Source: Gp1-AA133 sp964641665 (lineage in GTDB: Bacteria; Acidobacteriota; Terriglobia; Terriglobales; Acidobacteriaceae). From it: a DNA stretch of 64,000 nt. The position numbers and the translations under genes are program-made. Where the stretch lies: the NCBI GenBank assembly GCA_964641665.1, contig CAZXKO010000064.1, positions 48,289-112,288 of the forward strand, in the 5' to 3' direction. The notes under the pieces are model-generated. The model did not search any database. It saw only the letters and a list, made by a program, of their open reading frames with translations, and was not told the DNA's origin. Positions 50,318 through 58,528 of the stretch are shown here, piece by piece; positions within the stretch are counted from its first letter, which is position 1, and every line of letters begins with the position of its first letter.

Positions 50318-50412
50318 TCTGGCGCCGGGCCCTCTAGCGCACTCCGGCCCTTTTGCCTCAACACGAAGTCCACATCGACCCCAAACGTTCGCGTCGGCTA
50401 AAATCCCTGTGC

Positions 50413-51726
50413 GTGACGAATTCCACTCGCATCGCCACTTTTGCTGTCTGCTTTGTCTCCCTGATCTCATCCGCGCAAACTTCGCGGAAACCAGCGCCCA
50501 AAGATTCTGCCAATGACCATAAGCTGATCTCGGTTCGAGTAACCGGCAGCCAGCGCTACAGCCCGGAAGAGATCACGGCAGCCTGCGGACTCAAGATCGG
50601 TTCGAATGCCACCGAGGATGACTTCAAGAAGGCGACCCAGAGCCTCGGGGAAACCGGACTCTTCTCCAACATTTCCTACAGCTTCGCTTACTCTCCCGTC
50701 GGCACCAAGCTCGACCTCCAGCTCACTGACAACGACAAGATGGTACCCACACGCTTCGAAAACTTCGTCTGGTTCTCCGACCAGGAGCTGATTGCCAAGA
50801 TTCACGAGAGCCTACCCCTGTTTCGAGGACAGGTTCCGGTGGGAGGTGATTTTTCCGATCAGGTTTCCGATGCTCTCCAGGCTCTCCTGCTGCAGCATAG
50901 CTTGGCGGCTCGGGCGGACTACATCCGCGAAGCCGAGGAAAACGACGGGCCCATCGTCGCAGTGAATTTTCGGGTTACTGGAATAAACCTGCGGGTTCAC
51001 GAACTGACGGTGCCCAACGCGTCACCTGCGGAACAAGCGCCGCTTGCAGCGGCTGCCAAGAAACTTGAGGGCGCAGAATACCTGCGTTCGCAAGTCGCCC
51101 TCTTCGCCAAAGCCACACTGCTCCCGATCTACCGGGAGCGGGGTTTCTTGCAGGCGAACTTCTCCGACCCTCAGACCAAGGTCTTCCAGGAAGACCAAGG
51201 CGACGCACAAGTGGATATCGCCCTGCCGGTCAATCCGGGCCTTCAATACAAAACCGGCAAACTCGCCTGGGACGGAAACACAGCCTTTCCGGCGGAAAAG
51301 CTCCAGAGCCTGATTCGCCTGCAGCCCGGACAGCCCGCCAACGCCGTACAACTCGATTGGGACCTCGAGGCCATCCACAAGCTCTACGGAACCGTTGGCC
51401 GCATGACCGAGGCGGTGATCCCCGAAGCCGAATTCGACGACGCGGCCGGTTCCGTTGCTTACAAGTTCCATGTGCACGAGGGCGATGTTTTCCACCTTGG
51501 GGATCTGGATATTCGGGGACTGGATTCAAAATTGACCGATCGCGTGCGGGACACCTGGACGCTTCAGCCGGAGGATCCCTACGATAGCGGCTACGCCAAG
51601 CGCTTCGTGGAACAAGCTTGGAAACTTCTGCCGGCCAACATGAACTGGACCGTAAATATTCATGAGGGCGTCAACGAAAAGGACAAAACCGTGGACGTTA
51701 CGGTTCGCTATGGTCAGAAGCCCTGA
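50413..51726 (+). CDS. exported POTRA-repeat protein without barrel
   Basis: Protein of 437 residues (GTG start at 50413 gives a signal peptide ending SSAQ; no strong ribosome site, so the start is uncertain). Three or four POTRA-type modules are readable: VRVTGSQRYSPEEITAACGLK, the RVHELTVPNASP segment with IYRERGFLQANFSDP, GKLAWDGNTAFPAEKLQSLI and GDLDIRGLDSKL. BamA/TamA proteins have such modules before a 16-strand barrel, but here the chain stops with VDVTVRYGQKP, without barrel. It may serve as a periplasmic adaptor to an outer-membrane assembly or transport partner. Confidence 0.72.
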   Translation: MTNSTRIATFAVCFVSLISSAQTSRKPAPKDSANDHKLISVRVTGSQRYSPEEITAACGLKIGSNATEDDFKKATQSLGETGLFSNISYSFAYSPVGTKLDLQLTDNDKMVPTRFENFVWFSDQELIAKIHESLPLFRGQVPVGGDFSDQVSDALQALLLQHSLAARADYIREAEENDGPIVAVNFRVTGINLRVHELTVPNASPAEQAPLAAAAKKLEGAEYLRSQVALFAKATLLPIYRERGFLQANFSDPQTKVFQEDQGDAQVDIALPVNPGLQYKTGKLAWDGNTAFPAEKLQSLIRLQPGQPANAVQLDWDLEAIHKLYGTVGRMTEAVIPEAEFDDAAGSVAYKFHVHEGDVFHLGDLDIRGLDSKLTDRVRDTWTLQPEDPYDSGYAKRFVEQAWKLLPANMNWTVNIHEGVNEKDKTVDVTVRYGQKP

Positions 51727-51860
51727 GCGCTCGAGGACAATGAATGTCAAAATTGCGGCTCCGCCCGTAATCCGAACCGCTATCTGGTAATCTTTAGAGA
51801 CAGCTCCTCCTGACGAAGACGCTCGGGCAGGGAGCACTTAAATCCCTAGGAGAAAGCTGC

Positions 51861-52208
51861 ATGAGTTCTCGCATTCCGAAATTCGTTGCGACAGTGACTC
51901 TGGCGCTCGGTCCCATACTCCTGGCCTCCGCGGCGGCCGACAAGCCCCAGAGTTTCACCGGCAAGGTCAGCGACGCGATGTGTGGAAAGGCGCACATGAT
52001 GTCCGGCTCCGAAGCCGATTGCACGCACGCCTGTGTTGGCAAGGGCTCCAGATATGCCCTCGTGGTCGGCGACAAGGTTTATACGCTCGATGCCAGCGAC
52101 AAGGCGGCTCTGGGTACGCTCGACAAGCTGGCGGGCAGCAACGCCAAGGTATCCGGCACGCTCAACGGGGACACCATCCAGGTGACTTCGGTCGCGGCCG
52201 CCAAGTAG
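51861..52208 (+). CDS. exported DUF5818-like small protein
   Basis: Protein of 115 residues with a signal peptide about 1-24 (ending LASAAA). The mature part has FTGKVSDAMCGKAHMMSG, CTHACVGKGSRYALVVGD and a terminal OB-like strand pattern (KVSGTLNGDTIQVTSV). The two cysteine-His clusters recall the metal-binding acidobacterial DUF5818 family (name from memory). Function unknown. GGAG lies about ten bases before the ATG, and a terminator follows. Confidence 0.75.
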   Translation: MSSRIPKFVATVTLALGPILLASAAADKPQSFTGKVSDAMCGKAHMMSGSEADCTHACVGKGSRYALVVGDKVYTLDASDKAALGTLDKLAGSNAKVSGTLNGDTIQVTSVAAAK

Positions 52209-52253
52209 TTGCTTTACCGCCTCTGCTGCCCTCCCCCAAATCCGGCAGACGCG

Positions 52254-52286
52254 TTGCGGGAGCCTTTGTGGCTCCCGCAATTTTCT
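52254..52286 (+). terminator. intrinsic terminator
   Basis: TTGCGGGAGCC (52254-52264) pairs perfectly with GGCTCCCGCAA (52270-52280), followed by TTTTC. Confidence 0.88.
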
Positions 52287-52378
52287 TGGTACCTCCCGCA
52301 AATTTATCCAATGTTCACAAATCGCTATGTTAGATTTGCGTTTTCTCTCACTTCGGCAGATCTCTGGAGGCAAATGAA

Positions 52379-52936
52379 TTGAGCAAGGACATGGTCCCCA
52401 AGCGGATTTTCTTCACCAAGGGGGTCGGTAAACATCGGGAACGCCTCACTTCCTTCGAACTCGCCCTGCGGGACGCCGGCATCGCTGCTCAAAACCTGGT
52501 GCGCGTTTCTTCCATCTTCCCGCCCAATTGCAAGCTTGTCCCCCGCTCCACGGGCTTGAAATTTCTTCACCCGGGTGAAGTCGTCTTTGCCGTGGTCGCC
52601 GAAAACAGTACCCGCGAGCCGCACCGTCTGCTGGCGTCCAGCATCGGCGTGGCCATTCCCTCGGACCGCAATACCTACGGCTATCTCAGCGAGCACCACT
52701 CGTTCGGAGAATCCGAAGACGCAGCCGGCGATTACGCCGAAGAACTGGCCGCGGAAATGCTAGCTACCACTCTTAACGTGGAATTCGATCCCGACCGTTC
52801 CTGGGACGAGAAAAAGCAGATCTACCGGCTGTCGAACAAAATCGTCCGGACCGCCAACGTCACCCAGTCTGCCGTCGGCGATAAGCGCGGGCTGTGGACT
52901 ACGGTGATCGCGTCAGCTGTGTTGATTTTCGACTGA
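52379..52936 (+). CDS. pdaD: pyruvoyl-dependent arginine decarboxylase
   Basis: Enzyme of 185 residues decarboxylating arginine to agmatine. The chain self-cleaves at a Ser-Ser bond (RVSSIFPPNC, Ser44-Ser45) to make the pyruvoyl group on the beta/alpha fragment pair. Other family parts are KRIFFTKGVGKHRERLTSFE, ENSTREPHRLLASSIGVAIP and GYLSEHHSFGES. I give the TTG at 52379 (GGAGG 10 bases upstream) as the start; ATG 52391 is an alternative. First of four genes for polyamine synthesis; the next one is on the opposite strand, convergent over a shared terminator. Confidence 0.92.
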   Translation: MSKDMVPKRIFFTKGVGKHRERLTSFELALRDAGIAAQNLVRVSSIFPPNCKLVPRSTGLKFLHPGEVVFAVVAENSTREPHRLLASSIGVAIPSDRNTYGYLSEHHSFGESEDAAGDYAEELAAEMLATTLNVEFDPDRSWDEKKQIYRLSNKIVRTANVTQSAVGDKRGLWTTVIASAVLIFD

Positions 52937-52955
52937 GACCCGCGTATCAGCAAAA

Positions 52956-52994
52956 CGGCCCGTCCACTCGTTGTTGGACGGGCCGCAACTTTTT
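52956..52994 (+). terminator. intrinsic terminator between convergent genes
   Basis: CGGCCCGTCCA (52956-52966) and TGGACGGGCCG (52975-52985) form a perfect 11-pair stem with an eight-base loop; CAACTTTTT follows on the plus strand. It can end the decarboxylase transcript. Confidence 0.85.
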
Positions 52995-53008
52995 GATCCC
53001 ATCTGCCT

Positions 53009-54163
53009 CTACTTTGCCGCCATCTTCTTCTTTGCCTTCCCCTTGAGTGTCTTGTCTTTGTCCAAACGCTCCAGAACGGCGGCGACGATGATTGGCAGCC
53101 CAACGGTCGCATCCACGAATACTTCCCCGAACTTCCCGCCTTCGGACGGAGGAACGAACTTTCCCCAGGAAATGGCCTCGCTATACGGGCTGCCCGACAA
53201 ACCGCCCCAAAACACGGGTTCCGGGCAGATCCGGACGCCGTAGTGGTAGCGCTTGAGCGGGATATTCTCTCCCAGCCGCCGATGTCGCAGTTCCAGGAAC
53301 GGGCCGAACTGCTGCGACCAGTTCCGGGGCACGCCGCCGCCGATGGTCAGAATACCCAGCCGTTTCTGCCGCAGCAGCGTTGCTGCAAAGTGTTCCAAAT
53401 CCAGAAATGGATCGAAACGGATCTTGTGCCGTCCCGTGGATTCCCGCAGCCGGTTGTTAAGGGCGACGTCCAGACCCAGCTCGGAGTCGGTGAAGGCAGG
53501 CACAAAAACTGGCACGCCCTGCTCGAAAGCTGATTTCAGAATGCCGCGCTGGTCCTTGGCGCTCTTAGCCAGGAACGCCCCCACCGTGTGGTTCAGCTTG
53601 TACGAGGACATCGGCTCGTTGTGGTCCCAGCCCTCCAGAACCTCCGACATGACTTCTTCGACGTCATCGAGGTTCTGCTCCGGTTCCAGCGTGTCATAGA
53701 CGCGGTTGTAGCCCTGTTTGTACAGTTCTTCGTCGGAAACTTCAGGGTTCACCCGGAAATGCGCACGCCCGGTCGCTTCGACAAGCCCGTGGGCCATCAG
53801 CGCCCCCGTCGAAACGATGGCGTTCACGATTCCTCGATCGATCAACTCGGAGATGATCAACCCCTGCTTGGCAACCGTCATGGCGCCCGCCAGGGTCATG
53901 ACCACGAAGCATTCCTCGTCGCGGGCCATGGCCTCAAGCACGTCGGCCGCTTCCCCGAGTTGGCGCCCGGTGAACGCGGTCTTCGACATGGCGCGCACCA
54001 GATCGTCGATTGAGCGCACCTTGCCGAGATCGAGCGGCTCCAGCGGAATCAACCGGTCTTCGATGGGGTTGTGCAACTTCCGGTCAATGCCTGAGCCCTC
54101 GTTGTGGCTCCCATTGCTGTGTTTCTCAGGATGATTGTGCTTATCATGATTTCCCTGCTTCAC
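53009..54163 (-). CDS. deoxyhypusine-synthase-like enzyme (putative homospermidine synthase)
   Basis: Protein of 384 residues of the deoxyhypusine synthase family. Eukaryotic and archaeal members act on eIF5A, which bacteria lack; bacterial homologues have been linked to polyamine formation such as homospermidine from putrescine. The GTG at 54163 with GGAGG five bases upstream is the likely start. Family parts: LAGAMTVAKQGLIISELIDRG, NAIVSTGALMAHGLVEA, SAFEQGVPVFVPAFTDSELG, and ILTIGGGVPRNWSQQFGPF. The catalytic Lys region near SEAISWGKFVP is present. A His/Asn-rich N-terminal stretch (HDKHNHPEKH) of about 30 residues is unusual. Confidence 0.82.
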   Translation of the reverse strand: MKQGNHDKHNHPEKHSNGSHNEGSGIDRKLHNPIEDRLIPLEPLDLGKVRSIDDLVRAMSKTAFTGRQLGEAADVLEAMARDEECFVVMTLAGAMTVAKQGLIISELIDRGIVNAIVSTGALMAHGLVEATGRAHFRVNPEVSDEELYKQGYNRVYDTLEPEQNLDDVEEVMSEVLEGWDHNEPMSSYKLNHTVGAFLAKSAKDQRGILKSAFEQGVPVFVPAFTDSELGLDVALNNRLRESTGRHKIRFDPFLDLEHFAATLLRQKRLGILTIGGGVPRNWSQQFGPFLELRHRRLGENIPLKRYHYGVRICPEPVFWGGLSGSPYSEAISWGKFVPPSEGGKFGEVFVDATVGLPIIVAAVLERLDKDKTLKGKAKKKMAAK

Positions 54164-54379
54164 ACCTACCTCCAAGCCGATCCCATAGTAGTCGCAGAAA
54201 TACTCTACTAGAAGCGGGCGAGGTGCCGCCAACGGCGGAATTCCTTTGGAGATTTGCTTGCGATCCGTGCTTCGTGATCCGCATTTGGGTTAACGTTCCC
54301 TTAACAATCAACCGTGCGCGCTCTCCTCTGCGTGGCGTTTGTTATGCTATTCCCCGTTCCGCCCAGGGAGGCGCTCCGC

Positions 54380-55282
54380 GTGGCACTAGAGAGATTCACC
54401 GTTGGACTCGTACAGATGTCGTGCGGTCCGGTTCCGGAAGACAACTTGGCGAGGGCGATCGCGCGCGTCGGCGACGCGGCCGCAAAGGGTGCGAACGTTG
54501 TCTGCCTGCCGGAACTGTTTCAGACCCAGTACTTTTGCCAGCGCGAAGACCACGCTTTGTTCGATCTGGCAGAATCCATTCCGGGACCCACGACGGAAAG
54601 GCTCTCCGACGTCGCCGAGAAGCAAGGTGTCGTGCTGATCGCGTCGTTGTTCGAAAAGCGTGCTGCTGGCGTTTATCACAATACGGCTGCCATCTTCGAT
54701 ACTGACGGTGCCCTTCGCGGGATCTACCGCAAGATGCACATCCCGGATGACCCGCTCTACTACGAGAAGTTCTACTTCACCCCCGGCGACCTAGGCTTCC
54801 GCGCCTTCGACACCAAGCCCGGCAAAATAGGAACTTTGGTCTGCTGGGACCAGTGGTACCCCGAGGGCGCTCGTCTCACCGCCCTGCAAGGCGCCACGAT
54901 TCTCTTCTACCCCACCGCCATAGGATGGCATCCTGCCGAGAAAGCCGAATTCGGCGAGGCCCAGTACGACGCCTGGCGCACCATCCAGCGCGCCCACGCC
55001 ATCGCGAACGGTGTGTATGTGGGCGTAGTGAACCGGGTGGGATTTGAAACCGGCAACATTCGCGGGAACGAAGCAAAAGGTGCGGGCCTGGAATTCTGGG
55101 GAGGCTCGTTCATCGCCGACCCCTTTGGCCGCGTTTTGGCGCAAGGCTCCCACGACAAGGAAGAGATCCTGATCGCGGAAGTCGATCTGCGCAAGATGGA
55201 GGATATCCGCCGCAACTGGCCATTTCTGCGCGACCGCCGCATCGACGCGTACGCCCCCATCACCAGCCGCTTGATCGATTGA
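54380..55282 (+). CDS. aguB: N-carbamoylputrescine amidase
   Basis: Nitrilase-superfamily enzyme of 300 residues hydrolysing N-carbamoylputrescine to putrescine, ammonia and CO2. GTG 54380 is taken as start since GGGAGG lies eight bases upstream; the frame opens earlier at 54314 but adds non-family residues. The Glu-Lys-Cys triad is visible in VCLPELFQTQYF, YRKMHIPDDPLYYEKFYF and LVCWDQWYPEGARL. The stop overlaps the start of agmatine deiminase (TTGA), so the two are translated together. Confidence 0.95.
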   Translation: MALERFTVGLVQMSCGPVPEDNLARAIARVGDAAAKGANVVCLPELFQTQYFCQREDHALFDLAESIPGPTTERLSDVAEKQGVVLIASLFEKRAAGVYHNTAAIFDTDGALRGIYRKMHIPDDPLYYEKFYFTPGDLGFRAFDTKPGKIGTLVCWDQWYPEGARLTALQGATILFYPTAIGWHPAEKAEFGEAQYDAWRTIQRAHAIANGVYVGVVNRVGFETGNIRGNEAKGAGLEFWGGSFIADPFGRVLAQGSHDKEEILIAEVDLRKMEDIRRNWPFLRDRRIDAYAPITSRLID

Positions 55283-56433
55283 GTCCAGGAGCGCCGAGTC
55301 CCCTCGTGAAATCCAGCAAACTAGCGACTTCAAGTAATACTTCAACTCCTGGGTCGGGCTTCCGAATGCCTGCCGAGTGGGCTCCGCACGACTCCACCTG
55401 GCTCGCGTGGCCACATTTTCACGGTGACTGGCCCGGGAAGTTTGACCCCATTCCCTGGGTTTATGCCGAAATCATCCGGAACCTTACCCGTCACGAGCGC
55501 GTCGACCTGATCGTCAACAACGCCGACGCGGAAAAACGCGCCCGCAAGACACTCAAGCTTGCCAACGCCTTGAACAAGAACCTCCGCTTCCACCGCTGGC
55601 CCACCAACCGTGTCTGGACCCGCGACAGCGGCTGCACCTTCGTCACGCCCCACGTGGGGACGGACGCCCCGTCCGTCCAGGCCGAGCGCCGCTCGGCTCT
55701 TCTGCAGGCCATCAAGTGGCGCTTCAACGCCTGGTCCAAGTACTCCAACTACCGCCACGACGAGAAAATCGGGTCCCTGATGGCGAAGGCCGCCCACGAC
55801 GAAGAAGTCCGCGCCCAGCACCGCGATACTCGCGTCGTCTTGGAAGGCGGGTCAATCGACGTCAACGGCGAAGGCACCCTGCTGACCACCGAAGAGTGTC
55901 TCCTGAGCAAAATCCAGCAACGCAACCCCGGGTTTCGCCGCCAAGACTACGAGCAAGTCTTTGCCGCCTACCTCGGCATCAAGAAAGTGATCTGGCTAGG
56001 CCGGGGCATCGCCGGCGACGACACTCACGGCCACGTCGACGACATCAGTCGTTTTGGGGCTCCCGACACCGTCGTAACGATGATTGAGTCCAACCCGAAA
56101 GACGAGAACTATGCGCCGCTGCTGGAGAACCTCGAGCGCCTCAAGTCTGCCACCGACCAGGATGGCAGACATTTGTGCGTCGTCGAGCTGCCGATGCCGT
56201 CGCCAGTCATCTTCGAGGGCCGCCGCCTGCCGGCCAGCTACGGAAACTTCTACATCGCGAACGGCGTCGTGCTAGTGCCGGTCTTCAACGACCCGAACGA
56301 CCGCATCGCGCTTAACATCCTCGCGGATGTCTTCCCCGATCGCGAAATCGTCCCCATCTATTCCGGAGACCTGATCTGGGGCTTCGGCGCGCTGCACTGC
56401 ATGACGCAACAACAGCCGAAGGTCAGTCGCTAG
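55279..56433 (+). CDS. aguA: agmatine deiminase
   Basis: Enzyme of 384 residues converting agmatine to N-carbamoylputrescine and ammonia, upstream of the AguB reaction. Pentein-fold parts: RMPAEWAPHDSTWLAWPHF, RDSGCTFVT, LEGGSIDVNGEGTLLTTEECLL, GRGIAGDDTHGHVDDISRF and the nucleophile Cys in GALHCMTQQQP. Start is uncertain: TTG 55279 overlaps the previous stop, a GTG lies at about 55306, and ATG 55366 would cut into the family region. Together with the decarboxylase 2.3 kb upstream it completes arginine to putrescine. Confidence 0.95.
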   Translation: MSPGAPSPLVKSSKLATSSNTSTPGSGFRMPAEWAPHDSTWLAWPHFHGDWPGKFDPIPWVYAEIIRNLTRHERVDLIVNNADAEKRARKTLKLANALNKNLRFHRWPTNRVWTRDSGCTFVTPHVGTDAPSVQAERRSALLQAIKWRFNAWSKYSNYRHDEKIGSLMAKAAHDEEVRAQHRDTRVVLEGGSIDVNGEGTLLTTEECLLSKIQQRNPGFRRQDYEQVFAAYLGIKKVIWLGRGIAGDDTHGHVDDISRFGAPDTVVTMIESNPKDENYAPLLENLERLKSATDQDGRHLCVVELPMPSPVIFEGRRLPASYGNFYIANGVVLVPVFNDPNDRIALNILADVFPDREIVPIYSGDLIWGFGALHCMTQQQPKVSR

Positions 56434-56526
56434 TCACTAGCCGCTAGCCGAACCTCGAATCCATCGGCGGCTGAATGAGCCTTCGGTTTCCCAACAGTCA
56501 GCCGTTCTCGGCTAGGATAAGGCCTT

Positions 56527-57116
56527 ATGCCGAACGCGAAGATGGGGACCGGGCGGATCGAGGCTTTCAGCGACGGGGTCATCGCCATCATCGTGACCAT
56601 CATGGTCCTGCAGTTGACCAACCCCTCCCAGCCGACATTCCCCGCCCTGCTGAAACAAGCCCCCATCTTCCTCAGCTACGCGCTCAGCTTCCTCGTGGTC
56701 GCCATCATGTGGGTGAACCATCACCATCTCATCCACGCCGTCCGGGAAGTCAACGCGCGCCTGCTTTGGTCCAACATCAACCTGCTCTTCTGGATGTCGC
56801 TGACCCCGTTCGTGACTGACTTCATGGGACGCAATCCACACGCGCCGTTTCCGGTAGCACTCTATGGTCTCAGCCTCGCGATGTGTGGATTCGCCTTCTG
56901 GTTGCTGCGCATCGAGATCGCCCGCCAGCATCGCCACGATCCGGAGATGAGCGAATGCCATTCGCGCGTCCAGTTGAAGAACCTGTTTTCCGGGTTCCTC
57001 TCCTGAGCGCGGCGGCCATGGCGCACGTTTCCGTCTACATTTCCTATTTCATCTACGTGCTGATTCCGGCGATTTACTTCTTGCCGGAGAAGAAGCTGGC
57101 GGCGGATTCGGAGTAG
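56527..57116 (+). pseudogene. TMEM175-like potassium channel gene with a frameshift
   Basis: The first frame (56527-57006) gives 159 residues with the family signature RIEAFSDGVIAIIVTIMV and helices for FLSYALSFLVVAIMWVNHH, LLFWMSLTPFVTDF and YGLSLAMCGFAFWLLRIE. It stops early at LFSGFLS. One base out of register a second frame continues SAAAMAHVSVYISYFIYVLI, then a tail LPEKKLAADSE, giving the expected last helix; a single indel near 56995-57000 would restore a protein of about 196 residues. Either a real frameshift or a sequence error. Bacterial TMEM175 proteins are potassium channels lacking a selectivity-filter TVGYG. Confidence 0.7.
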
Positions 57117-57175
57117 AGGCTGCTGGTAGGGACTTGCCCGCTGGTGGTGGAATGGACGTTGCTCCCACAGTTGCT

Positions 57176-57598
57176 CTAGTCGATTACTGGACCTTCGTTG
57201 TCCCCCGCCACTATTGTTACGGAGTGAAAAGACTGGAAGGACACCACATCCTTCCCGGGGGAAAGCCGAAACTCGAATGTCGTTTCATATCTGTGTTCAA
57301 CCGCGTCGTGATTCTCAAATCTCAACGTTTTCACATTCTCCACGGCCGATTCCTTCAATAGCTCCACTGCCTTCCCTTCCGACGGCTGAGGTCCGGATAC
57401 TAGCTCCACGTGCATCGGCCGTCCCGCATGTGGCGGCAGGGTGAAAGCCACCTTAACAATTCCTTGAACGCGGGCTTGTCGAGCCATCCGTGTATAGCGC
57501 GGCATGTTCAGCATGGTCAGCGTGGGTTCGACCTGAGCCGCCATCGTGATACAAGCACCAGCCACTAGGGAAAGAGTGGCACCAATTCGCCTCGTCAT
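57176..57598 (-). CDS. exported TonB-C-terminal-like protein
   Basis: Protein of 140 residues from ATG 57598 (MTRRIGATLSLVAGACITM), a signal peptide ending AAQ. The body matches a TonB C-terminal domain: PRYTRMARQARVQGIVKVAF, a strand-helix part KAVELLKESAVENVKTLRF, and ETTFEFRLS. Without the transmembrane anchor and proline-rich spacer it cannot act as a normal TonB; such secreted copies are common in Acidobacteriota and of unknown role. Confidence 0.68.
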   Translation of the reverse strand: MTRRIGATLSLVAGACITMAAQVEPTLTMLNMPRYTRMARQARVQGIVKVAFTLPPHAGRPMHVELVSGPQPSEGKAVELLKESAVENVKTLRFENHDAVEHRYETTFEFRLSPGKDVVSFQSFHSVTIVAGDNEGPVID

Positions 57599-57693
57599 CA
57601 GAGCACCTTGCACTGACGATTTTATCTGGACTGTTGGGAACCGTTGTTGGTCGTGTCACAGGTGCGGAATCAGATCTGACCAGAGAGACTTTC

Positions 57694-58155
57694 CTACTTC
57701 CTGTACACCGTCGGCCGCGGACCCTTTTCGAGCGCTTCGCGATCCCAGATCATGTCCTCGCGGGAGTAGTTGGCGAGTTCGAAATCCTGGGTGAGTTCCA
57801 GCGCATCCGTGGGACACGCATCCTCGCACAACCCGCAGAACATGCAGCGGCTCAGGTCGTAGGTGAAGTTGGTGAGTTCCTTGCGGCGGGTTTTCTCGTT
57901 GCGTTCGCTTGAGACCACGATGAGGTGCTCCGGGCACGCCAGCGCGCACAGGTCGCAGGCAATGCACATGGTCTCGTTGGTGTCGGGGTTGACGTTCAGA
58001 CGCGGTGCCCCGCGGTAGCGCTCGGCCACCTGCGGCCGTTCCATCGGATACTGCTCGGTGTAATTCTCTTTCGGATCCTGGTATCGGAACGTCACCTTCA
58101 GTCCCTGGATCAGGTCCAGCAACAACACCTTGCGGAGCAGGTTCGGCATCCCCAT
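57694..58155 (-). CDS. nuoI: NADH-quinone oxidoreductase subunit I, solitary
   Basis: Ferredoxin-like subunit of 153 residues of respiratory complex I. Two [4Fe-4S] sites: CIACDLCALACPE (Cys64, 67, 70, 74) and CMFCGLCEDACPTDA (Cys104, 107, 110, 114). The N-terminus VLLLDLIQGLKVTFRY is the amphipathic helix that contacts the membrane arm. Start at ATG 58155 or 58149; no ribosome site stands out. No other nuo gene is nearby, so this copy stands apart from the main operon: it may complete an operon lacking nuoI or serve another hydrogenase-type complex. Confidence 0.9.
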   Translation of the reverse strand: MGMPNLLRKVLLLDLIQGLKVTFRYQDPKENYTEQYPMERPQVAERYRGAPRLNVNPDTNETMCIACDLCALACPEHLIVVSSERNEKTRRKELTNFTYDLSRCMFCGLCEDACPTDALELTQDFELANYSREDMIWDREALEKGPRPTVYRK

Positions 58156-58296
58156 ATCGTGGTTAGGATACCACGGCCCACGTAGGGGGCAGACGCCCCC
58201 GTCTGCCCAGCCGGGCGAAGCTCGGCGGCCCCGAAACGGGGAGTCCAGCGGGAACTTTTCCTCCCCCTGGTCCGTATCTACCCCCAGGACGCAGCC

Positions 58297-58449
58297 ATGA
58301 GGGCCCTCCTGACATCCCGACCTGAAATCCGCTGGGCCGCCGCAGCCATCCCCGCGATCCTGGCAGCTCACTGGATTCTGACAGTCCTCGGTTTGCGCCT
58401 GGCCAACCTGCTGCCTGAAAGCGTGCGTACCATCCTGCAACTGCTCTGA
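58297..58449 (+). CDS. possible small membrane protein (50 aa)
   Basis: ATG 58297 has AGGA seven bases upstream and opens MRALLTSRPEIRWAAAAIPA, then a hydrophobic helix (ILAAHWILTVLGLRLANLL) and PESVRTILQLL before a TGA. It is transcribed away from nuoI and toward tadA, 79 bases before its frame. No known family, but composition, ribosome site and membrane helix support a real small gene. Confidence 0.5.
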   Translation: MRALLTSRPEIRWAAAAIPAILAAHWILTVLGLRLANLLPESVRTILQLL

Positions 58450-58528
58450 TTCCCGCCCGGCCTCGCGACACGAGTCGACTAAGCCCCCGTTACAATGTCT
58501 AGTAGACGCGGTCTTTCAGCGCGTCTCG

